A model generated the notes under the pieces. The model did not search any database and was not told the origin of the DNA. It saw only the letters and a list, made by a program, of their open reading frames with translations. This document shows, piece after piece, positions 1-5,764 of a stretch of DNA of 16,824 nt. This DNA comes from Acetobacteraceae bacterium (lineage in GTDB: Bacteria; Pseudomonadota; Alphaproteobacteria; Acetobacterales; Acetobacteraceae). The translations under genes were made by a program, and so were the position numbers. Numbering within the stretch: position 1 is the stretch's first letter; every line of letters starts with the position of its first letter. The stretch spans positions 1-16,824 of the forward strand of contig JAIYAI010000790.1 in the NCBI GenBank assembly GCA_027489135.1, read 5' to 3'.

Positions 1-691
1 AGACGAGCACATCCAGCACGGTGCCGTCGGCGCGCAGGAGCCTGCGCTCGGCGTCGCGCATCTCACCCCCTGCCAGCAAGCGCTGCCAGTCCTCCGCGAC
101 GGCATCGCGGGCGGAGGGCTCCATGAACTCGCGGAGCGGCCGGCCGATCACCGCCGCGCGCGGGTAGCCCAGCAGCTCCAGCCAGCGGTCGGAGACGCCG
201 GTGATGACGCCGTCGCGGTCCTGCATGTGCAGCGGCATCGGCGAATGCAGGAAGCTCGCGCGGTAGCGCGCCTCGCTGGCGCCGAGCGCGGCATTGGCGG
301 CCTGCAACTGCGCGGGGGAGGGCAGGCCGAGGGCGCGAGGGATCAGCGGCCAGAGCGCGACGGCCGTGGCGAGCGAGACCACCGCGGTGGCGATCTTGAT
401 CACCGCCTCCAGCCCATAGGCCGGCACCCAGAGCGTCAGCAGGTCGGCGAGGTGCCCGGTCCCGCAGAGCAGGATGAAGGCGGCGAAGAGCCAGAAGACG
501 GGCCGGAAGACGAGATCCGTGCGCCGCCGGGCGAAGGCCATCAGCGCGACGGGGATGCTGAAATAGGCCAGCGCGATGCCGATGTCGCCGAGCGCGTGCG
601 CCCAGATCAGCCAGGGCTCCCACAGCAGGCAGAAGCCGTGCGGCGACAAGCCGTCCGGTCGAAAAAGCCATTCGGTGATCGACGCGAACAC
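1..691 (-). CDS. ETR1-like ethylene-binding-domain membrane sensor with PAS domain (3' part cut off by window edge)
   Basis: The N-terminus of a membrane signalling protein; the C-terminus lies outside the window. Residues about 28-50, 64-87 and 94-118 form three hydrophobic helices. They match the ETR1 sensor module, with AYFSIP at 42-47 and CGTGH at 76-80. With a constant offset of 11, the ETR1 residues D25, Y32, I35, P36, I62, C65 and H69 correspond to D36, Y43, I46, P47, I73, C76 and H80, including the Cu(I)-ligand Cys/His pair. A PAS domain begins near residue 139 (ARYRASF, then NG-type ITGVSDRWLELLGY). The likely output is a histidine kinase or diguanylate cyclase, but it is not visible. 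The GTG start at 691-689 has AGGACAG upstream and gives an N-terminus of sensible length. It lies 112 bp downstream of the flavin monooxygenase in the same direction. Ethylene binding itself is inferred from residue conservation. Confidence 0.85.
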   Translation of the reverse strand, partial: MFASITEWLFRPDGLSPHGFCLLWEPWLIWAHALGDIGIALAYFSIPVALMAFARRRTDLVFRPVFWLFAAFILLCGTGHLADLLTLWVPAYGLEAVIKIATAVVSLATAVALWPLIPRALGLPSPAQLQAANAALGASEARYRASFLHSPMPLHMQDRDGVITGVSDRWLELLGYPRAAVIGRPLREFMEPSARDAVAEDWQRLLAGGEMRDAERRLLRADGTVLDVLV

Positions 692-803
692 GCGGCCTGT
701 CCTGTCTTGGTCTTGCCGCGACAGATAGCCCGCAGGGCGCAAGCCACATCAGGCCGGCCCATACGGGGGCACGCGGATGTGATAGCGGGGCGACGGTCCG
801 GCG

Positions 804-1853
804 TCAGGCGGCGCGCGCGGGCGCCGATGCGGTGACAAGACCGAAGGCCTCGGCCAGCAGGGTGACGCTGCGCCGGCGCGCGACGGGATCGTGGCAGGGC
901 GAGAGCACGGCGATCTCCGCGGCGCCCGTTTCCGCCGCCAGCGCCTCGAGCTTCGCCTTCACCTGGTCCGGCGCGCCGATCAGGGCGCGCGCGGCGAGGC
1001 GCTCGACATGCGCGCGCTCATGATCGGAATAGTCGTAGGCCTCCGCCTCCTCGACCGAGGGCAGCGGCGCGAAGATCCCCTGGTCGCGGCGCAGCCTGAA
1101 CAGCGCGCGGGAGGAAAAGAGGCGTCGCGCCTCGGCCTCGGTATCCGCGGTCAGGGCGAAGACGGCGATCGCGCCGTGCGGTGCCGCGAGCCGGCCCGGC
1201 ATGTCGGCATGCGGGCGGAAGCCCTCGCGATAGACGGCCATGGCCTCCGCCGCGCCCGCGCCTTCCGTGATGAAGTGCGCGAAGCAGTAGGGCAGGCCGA
1301 AATAGGCCGCGACCTGCGCGCCGTAGTCGCTGCTGCCGAGGATCCAGACCTCGGGCCGGGTCGGCACGGCGGGGCTGGCGGTGACGCTGCGGAAGGGGTG
1401 GTTCTCGATCAGCCCGTCGCCGAGCCAGCCCATCAGGTCGCGCACGGCCATCGGGAATTGCTCGGCGGCCTCGTTGGCGCGGGGATTGAGGGCGAAGGCG
1501 GTGCGCCCGTCCGAGCCCGGCGCGCGCCCCAGGCCGAGATCGATCCGGCCCGGCGCGATGGCCTCGGCGACGCGGAACTGCTCGGCGACCTTCAGCGCGG
1601 AGTAGTGCGGCAGCATGACGCCGGCGGTGCCGATGCGGATGCGCCGTGTGGTCGCGGCGATGGCGGCGACCAGCATCTCCGGCGCCGATCCGGCATGCGC
1701 CGCGGAATTGTGATGCTCGGCCAGCCAGTAGCGACGGTAGCCGAGATCGTCGGCAAGGCGGGCGAGGGCGAGGGTTTCCTGGATCGCGTCCTGTGGCCCA
1801 CGGCCAGCGGCGACGGTTGACTGGTCCAGGATCGATAGGCTGAGCGGCGGCAT
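804..1853 (-). CDS. LLM-class flavin-dependent oxidoreductase (YhbW-like)
   Basis: A bacterial-luciferase-fold monooxygenase of 349 residues that would use reduced FMN and O2; its substrate is unknown. Early motifs are LSILDQS (5-12), RYWLAEHHN (41-49), GTAGVMLPHYSALKVAEQF (75-93) and PGRIDLGLGRAPGSD (101-115). This is the pattern of E. coli YhbW and its relatives, which are about 335 residues long. The open frame continues upstream to 2111. The ATG at 1853-1851 is chosen because family homology begins immediately after it and a weak GGCAGG lies at suitable distance; upstream residues look non-homologous. It is divergent from the small membrane protein gene at 2002. The TGA is at 806-804. YhbW-type proteins have no firmly assigned physiological substrate, so only the class is claimed. 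Confidence 0.9.
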   Translation of the reverse strand: MPPLSLSILDQSTVAAGRGPQDAIQETLALARLADDLGYRRYWLAEHHNSAAHAGSAPEMLVAAIAATTRRIRIGTAGVMLPHYSALKVAEQFRVAEAIAPGRIDLGLGRAPGSDGRTAFALNPRANEAAEQFPMAVRDLMGWLGDGLIENHPFRSVTASPAVPTRPEVWILGSSDYGAQVAAYFGLPYCFAHFITEGAGAAEAMAVYREGFRPHADMPGRLAAPHGAIAVFALTADTEAEARRLFSSRALFRLRRDQGIFAPLPSVEEAEAYDYSDHERAHVERLAARALIGAPDQVKAKLEALAAETGAAEIAVLSPCHDPVARRRSVTLLAEAFGLVTASAPARAA

Positions 1854-1960
1854 GGGCTGAGCCTGCCGCGCGCAATGCCTCCCGTCGAGGGCCTTCGCGA
1901 CCGCACGTGACAATCCGTCCACCCTGGCAAACGGCGCTGGCCCGGGTGCCGCAAGCTGCC

Positions 1961-1966
1961 TAGGGT
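1961..1966 (+). promoter_or_regulatory. Candidate -10 element (TAGGGT) upstream of the small membrane protein gene
   Basis: TAGGGT fits TANNNT and lies 36 bp before the GTG at 2002. The matching -35 is poor (TGGCCC at 1938-1943 with 17-bp spacing). A CCTAGG core is also present at 3602-3607. Weak evidence. Confidence 0.3.
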
Positions 1967-2001
1967 CGAGGGCGGGACAGTTTCCGCGAAGGAGACATCC
2001 C

Positions 2002-2259
2002 GTGCCCATGCGTCTTTTCCGGTCCGGCTGGGGCCGGGCCAGCGGCAACGTGTCCGGCAATCTCGGAACCTGGATGGTCATCAGCGCCGTCGTGACCGTC
2101 GCGGCCACCACGATGAACTACCTGGCGAGCGGGCGGAGCGGCAGCAACTGGGGCCACCTGGCCGCGGTGGCCGGCATGTTCCTCGGCATCCTGGTGATGA
2201 TGAAGGCGCAGGACGGGCACGTCCCGCCCGAGGTGCCCGACGAGGACGAGATGCCCTAG
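2002..2259 (+). CDS. Small two-helix membrane protein, unknown function
   Basis: An 85-residue protein that I do not recognise as a named family. Two hydrophobic segments (about 23-42 and 50-67) are separated by a short Ser/Gly-rich polar loop. The C-terminus is short and acidic (PPEVPDEDEMP), so a small inner-membrane protein with an acidic tail is likely. The GTG start is supported by AAGGAG at 1989-1994, seven bases before it; the ATG at 2008 is an alternative start two codons downstream. It ends at 2259, 2 bp from the stop of the convergent DUF445 gene, leaving no room for a separate terminator. Confidence 0.75.
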   Translation: MPMRLFRSGWGRASGNVSGNLGTWMVISAVVTVAATTMNYLASGRSGSNWGHLAAVAGMFLGILVMMKAQDGHVPPEVPDEDEMP

Positions 2260-2261
2260 CG

Positions 2262-3593
2262 CTACACCGCGACCTTCCCGAAGATCGCGGTCAGCAGCGC
2301 GAAGAGCGCGCCGCCGACGAGGAACCCGACGAGCGTGCCGTTCATGCGCACGTATTGCAGGTCCCTGCCGACGCGCAGCTCGATCTTGTCCACCACCTGC
2401 TTCGTGTCCCAGCCGCGCACCACGCCGGCGATGAAGCCCGCGATCTGCTGCCGCGCCGTCGGCAGCAGCGCCATCAGCACGCCCTGCGCCAGGCGATCGA
2501 GCCGCGCCCGCGCCGCTTCGTCCTCGGCCAGCACCGTGCCGGCATTGACGAAGGCGCCCTCGATCAGCGCGACGGTGCGGCCGTTCGGGTTGGCGGCATC
2601 GGCGGCCAGCGCCTCCTTCAGCCGAACCCAGACATCGCCGAGCCAGGCGGCGACGGTCGGGTGCGCGAGGGCGCCGCGGAGGGCACGTCCGACCTGGGCG
2701 ATGCGCTCGGGGTCGGTCTCCAGCCGCTCGATCTCGCCGCGCAGCCAGGTGTCGAAGGCGGCGCGGAGATCGGAATCGCCAGGCTCGACGCGGCTGAGGG
2801 TCTCGTTGATGGCGGAGAGGATGCGCCGCGCCACCCAGGCGCCGGCGACCCAGCGGACGAACATGCCGCCCTCCTCGCGCACCTTGCCCTCGATGGCGGC
2901 GCGCAGCTGGTCCTCCTTCTGCATCAGGAGATCGCGAATCTGTCCGACGGCAAGGTCGAAGACCTGCTGGTGCCGCCCACCATCTACAAGGGTGCGCAGC
3001 ACGCGGGCGAGGATGCGCGCGCCGGCGGGGCCGGAGGCGATGCGCGGCAACAGGCGCGAGAGCAGGCGCTGCGCCCGCCCGTCCTCGAGCGTCGCCAGCG
3101 CGCGCGGCAGGGTGGCCGCGATCGCCTCCGCCGCGGGGCGGGAGGCCGCGGGGTCCGAGAGGAAGCCGCGCAGGATGGAGGCGAGGTCGAGGCGCCCCAT
3201 CACGCGCCTCACCTCGGCCTCGGTGAAGACGTGGTTGGCGACGAAGCGGCCGAGGCCCTGGCCGAGCCTCTCCTTCTGCGCCGGGATGATCGCGGTGTGC
3301 GGGATCGGCAGGCCGAGCGGGTGGCGGAACAGCGCCGTCACCGCGAACCAGTCGGCGAGGCCGCCGACCACGCCCGCCTTGGCCGCGGCCTGCAGCAGGT
3401 CCGTCCAGTAGCCCGGCGGCATGGCGTAGGTGCCCAGCATGAGCGCGCCCATGCCGACCAGGAGGCCGGTCGCAATGGCGCGCTGCCGGGCCAGCGCCCG
3501 GCGCAGCGGCGTCTCCGGATCGGTGACCGCGCTGGGTCTTGGTGCTTCCGGATCGGTGACGACGGGAAGAATGGGCGGGGTGGCGTCAGGCAT
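2262..3593 (-). CDS. DUF445 family membrane protein
   Basis: A 443-residue protein matching the DUF445 family (E. coli YjiN type), whose function is not established. A cytoplasmic-looking N-terminus precedes a transmembrane segment at about 41-60. Next comes the family signature AAKAGVVGGLADWFAVTALF and RHPLGLPIPHTAIIPAQKERLG. A long helical, charged region follows, with a second hydrophobic segment close to the C-terminus (about 420-440). The N-terminal tail holds an 11-residue repeat, VTDPEAP...VTDPETP, encoded by a 33-bp-period DNA repeat (3514-3527 and 3547-3560). The ATG is at 3593-3591 and the stop TAG at 2264-2262. It is divergent from the acyl-CoA operon at 3760. Confidence 0.92.
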   Translation of the reverse strand: MPDATPPILPVVTDPEAPRPSAVTDPETPLRRALARQRAIATGLLVGMGALMLGTYAMPPGYWTDLLQAAAKAGVVGGLADWFAVTALFRHPLGLPIPHTAIIPAQKERLGQGLGRFVANHVFTEAEVRRVMGRLDLASILRGFLSDPAASRPAAEAIAATLPRALATLEDGRAQRLLSRLLPRIASGPAGARILARVLRTLVDGGRHQQVFDLAVGQIRDLLMQKEDQLRAAIEGKVREEGGMFVRWVAGAWVARRILSAINETLSRVEPGDSDLRAAFDTWLRGEIERLETDPERIAQVGRALRGALAHPTVAAWLGDVWVRLKEALAADAANPNGRTVALIEGAFVNAGTVLAEDEAARARLDRLAQGVLMALLPTARQQIAGFIAGVVRGWDTKQVVDKIELRVGRDLQYVRMNGTLVGFLVGGALFALLTAIFGKVAV

Positions 3594-3674
3594 CGACGGC
3601 TACCTAGGGTCGCGGGCCCTGGATTGGGAGGGTCGTGGCGTCGCCGCCTGCCGTGGAACGGACGGGCCGCCACG

Positions 3675-3703
3675 TTGCCGACCCCGCGGATCGGTGGTGT
3701 GAT
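3675..3703 (+). promoter_or_regulatory. Candidate promoter of the acyl-CoA operon
   Basis: TTGCCG (3675-3680) and TGTGAT (3698-3703) are separated by exactly 17 bp, about 57 bp before the ATG of the first operon gene. The match to -35/-10 consensus is good for such a GC-rich genome. An inverted repeat overlaps the spacer and -10 (3684-3710). Confidence 0.5.
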
Positions 3704-3710
3704 CCCGCGG
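3684..3710. promoter_or_regulatory. Inverted repeat, candidate operator for the acyl-CoA operon
   Basis: CCGCGGATC and GATCCCGCGG are inverted copies, identical apart from one extra base, separated by 8 bp. The repeat sits across the spacer and -10 of the candidate promoter, which is where a repressor such as a TetR-type acyl-CoA regulator would bind. The regulator is not encoded in the window. The repeat could alternatively act as an RNA hairpin. Confidence 0.45.
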
Positions 3711-3713
3711 TCA

Positions 3714-3729
3714 GGGCGCCGCGGCGCCC
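3714..3729. repeat. Perfect 16-bp palindrome GGGCGCCGCGGCGCCC
   Basis: A fully self-complementary 16-mer between the candidate promoter and the ribosome binding site at 3743. It would be in the 5' leader of the acyl-CoA operon mRNA. It may be a second operator half or a leader hairpin. No T-run follows, so a terminator is unlikely. Confidence 0.4.
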
Positions 3730-3759
3730 CAAACCACGCTTTGAGGAGGAGCGCGACCC

Positions 3760-4539
3760 ATGGCCTATGCGGACATCGGCGTCACCACGGACGGCCCCGT
3801 CACCATCGTCGAGATGCAGCGGCCGCCGCACAACTTCTTCGACGTGCCGCTGATCCACCAGATCGCCGAGGCCTTCGAGGCGGCAGATGCCGATGATTCC
3901 CAGCGCGCCGTTGTGCTCTGCGCCCAGGGCAAGTCCTTCTGCGCCGGCGCCAATTTCTCGCAGCGCGGGGAGGACGGCACCGCTTCCCCCGATCGCCAGG
4001 GCCACAAGCATCTCTACAAGGAGGCGATCCGGCTGTTCCGCACCAAGAAGCCGATCGTCGCCGCCGTGCAGGGCCCTGCGATCGGTGGCGGTCTCGGCGT
4101 CGCCTGCATGGCGGATTTCCGCGTGACCTGCCCGGACGGGCGCTTCAGCGCGAACTTCACCCGCCTCGGCTTCCATCCCGGCTTCGGGCTGACGGCGACC
4201 GTGCCGCGCCTGGTGGGCCAGCAGATGGCGGCGATGCTGTTCTACACGGGCCGCCGCGTGGACGGGGAGGAGGCGGTGCGCATCGGCCTCGCCGACGTGC
4301 TGGTGCCGACCGAGCAGGTGCGTGCCGAGGCGATCAAGCTGGCGCAGGATATCGCGCTGTCGGCGCCGCTGGCGATCCTCTCGACGCGCGAGACGGTGCG
4401 GCGCGGCCTGGCCGATGCGGTGGAGGCGGCGACCGAGCGCGAGTTGGTCGAGCAGGATTGGCTGCGCAAGACCGACGACTTCAAGGAGGGCATCAAGTCC
4501 TACGCCGAGCGCCGCCCCGGCAACTGGCAGGGGCGCTGA
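3760..4539 (+). CDS. Enoyl-CoA hydratase/isomerase (crotonase) family protein lacking both classical catalytic Glu residues
   Basis: A 259-residue crotonase-fold protein of normal length. The CoA/oxyanion-hole regions are present: SFCAGANF (59-66) and the GGG turn (109-111). The C-terminal DDFKEGIKSYAERRPGNW has the family form. Aligned to rat mitochondrial enoyl-CoA hydratase, the residue at Glu144 is G113 (GGGLGVA instead of GGGCELA) and that at Glu164 is F133. Classical hydration of enoyl-CoA by the Glu pair is therefore not supported; the true reaction may be isomerisation, hydrolysis or another crotonase chemistry. GAGGAGGA at 3743-3750 supports the ATG. It is the first gene of an operon with two acyl-CoA dehydrogenases and an acyl-CoA ligase. 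Confidence 0.92.
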   Translation: MAYADIGVTTDGPVTIVEMQRPPHNFFDVPLIHQIAEAFEAADADDSQRAVVLCAQGKSFCAGANFSQRGEDGTASPDRQGHKHLYKEAIRLFRTKKPIVAAVQGPAIGGGLGVACMADFRVTCPDGRFSANFTRLGFHPGFGLTATVPRLVGQQMAAMLFYTGRRVDGEEAVRIGLADVLVPTEQVRAEAIKLAQDIALSAPLAILSTRETVRRGLADAVEAATERELVEQDWLRKTDDFKEGIKSYAERRPGNWQGR

Positions 4540-4549
4540 TCCAGAGGGA

Positions 4550-4568
4550 CCGGGCGCGGCGCGCCCGG
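4550..4568 (+). repeat. Strong intergenic hairpin between crotonase and acyl-CoA dehydrogenase genes
   Basis: CCGGGCGC, loop GGC, GCGCCCGG: a perfect 8-bp stem, extendable by two G-C pairs past one mismatch. It lies in the 72-bp gap between operon genes. No T-run follows, so an mRNA-stabilising or partially terminating hairpin is more likely than a full terminator. Confidence 0.5.
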
Positions 4569-4593
4569 GCCTGAGGCGCGGCACCAAGAAGAA

Positions 4594-4608
4594 GGTTCGG
4601 GAGGAACC
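4594..4608 (+). promoter_or_regulatory. RBS presented in a small hairpin
   Basis: GGTTC-GGGAG-GAACC forms a 5-bp stem with the Shine-Dalgarno GGGAG in the loop, three bases before the ATG at 4612. It could tune initiation of the acyl-CoA dehydrogenase. This is a structural prediction by eye only. Confidence 0.35.
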
Positions 4609-4611
4609 GCC

Positions 4612-5760
4612 ATGCCCGTCAGCTTCCGCTTCGACCCCGTGGACCTGCCGCCAGAGGCGAAGGCGCTGCGCCTCGAGGTGCGCGAATTCCTGCGCGAGGA
4701 GATCGCCAAGGGCACCTTCTCGCCGCTCAGCACGGGCCGCGAGAGCTCCTGGTCGCCGGAGTTCAGCCGCAAGGTCGCCGAACGCGGCTGGATCGGCATG
4801 ACCTTCCCGACCGAGTATGGCGGGCACGGGCGTACGCACCTGGAGCGCTACGTGATGATCGAGGAGATGCTGGCGCATCGCGCGCCGATCTCCTTCCACT
4901 GGGTCGCGGACCGCCAGTCCGGCCCGGTCATCCTGCGCTACGGCCAGGAGGAGGTCCGGCGGGAGATCATCCCGAAGATCATCGCCGGCGAGGCGAGCTT
5001 CGCGATCGGGCTGTCGGAGCCCAACAGCGGCTCCGACGTCTTTGCGGCTTCCGTGAAGGCGACGCCGGCGCAGGGCGGGTATCTCCTCAACGGCACGAAG
5101 ATCTGGACCAGCAACGCGCATCGCGCGACGCACATGATCGGCCTGTTCCGCACCTCCCCGCCGACGAAGGAGAACCGGCGCTTCGGCCTGACGCAGTTCG
5201 TGGTCGACATGAAGACGCCGGGCATCTCGACCCGTCCGATCATCAACCTGGCGGGCCGGCACGAGTTCAACGAGGTGCTGTTCCAGGACGCCTTCATCCC
5301 CGAGGTCAACATGATCGGGGAGAAGGACATGTCCTACGCCACGGCCAGCGCGGAGCTTGCCTATGAGCGCGCCGGGCCGGACCGCTTCCTGGAGACGCTG
5401 TCGACCCTGACCGAGCTTGTCCGCAGCGCGGGGCCGGAGCCTGGGGAGCGCGTCGCCGAGGGGCTGGGGCGCGAGATCGCGCACCTCAAGGCGCTGCGGC
5501 GCATGTCGCTCTCCATCGCGGGGATGCTGCAGGGCGGCAAGACGCCGAATGTAGAAGCCGCGGTGGTGAAGGATCTCGGCACGAACTGGGAGCAGGCGCT
5601 GCCCGGCCGTGTCCGCCATCTGCTGCCACCCGCCGAGGGCGACGAGAGCTACGCCGCGGTGATGCGCTTCAACACGCTGATCGCGCCGAAGCTGACCATC
5701 CAGGGCGGCACGCGGGAGGTGCTGCGCGGCATCATCGCGCGCGGGCTCGGACTCCGCTGA
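4612..5760 (+). CDS. Acyl-CoA dehydrogenase, catalytic-type subunit (probable heteromeric partner of the gene at 7902)
   Basis: A FAD-dependent alpha,beta-dehydrogenase of acyl-CoA thioesters, 382 residues. N-terminal helical domain with WIGMTFPTEYGG (60-71). The FAD/substrate motif is SEPNSGSD (135-142), followed by IWTSNA (164-169). ELAYERAGP places E252 where isovaleryl- and long-chain acyl-CoA dehydrogenases have their catalytic base. The alternative C-terminal Glu site of medium-chain enzymes reads IQGGTREV, with Gly instead. It lacks the usual RxxFGxPI...FQ segment, which the dehydrogenase at 7902 has. This division resembles the heterotetrameric FadE26/27 and FadE28/29 enzymes of mycobacteria. 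GGGAGGA precedes the ATG. Substrate unknown. Confidence 0.92.
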   Translation: MPVSFRFDPVDLPPEAKALRLEVREFLREEIAKGTFSPLSTGRESSWSPEFSRKVAERGWIGMTFPTEYGGHGRTHLERYVMIEEMLAHRAPISFHWVADRQSGPVILRYGQEEVRREIIPKIIAGEASFAIGLSEPNSGSDVFAASVKATPAQGGYLLNGTKIWTSNAHRATHMIGLFRTSPPTKENRRFGLTQFVVDMKTPGISTRPIINLAGRHEFNEVLFQDAFIPEVNMIGEKDMSYATASAELAYERAGPDRFLETLSTLTELVRSAGPEPGERVAEGLGREIAHLKALRRMSLSIAGMLQGGKTPNVEAAVVKDLGTNWEQALPGRVRHLLPPAEGDESYAAVMRFNTLIAPKLTIQGGTREVLRGIIARGLGLR

Positions 5761-5764
5761 GATC

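Noticed and set aside
692..803. Possible promoter or terminator between the flavin monooxygenase and sensor genes
   Set aside because: Only a 4-bp GCCC/GGGC hairpin and no convincing -35/-10 pair were found in the 112-bp gap.
2355..3896. Open frame of about 513 codons on the plus strand
   Set aside because: It overlaps the DUF445 gene in antisense and the start of the crotonase gene in a wrong frame; no domain is visible.
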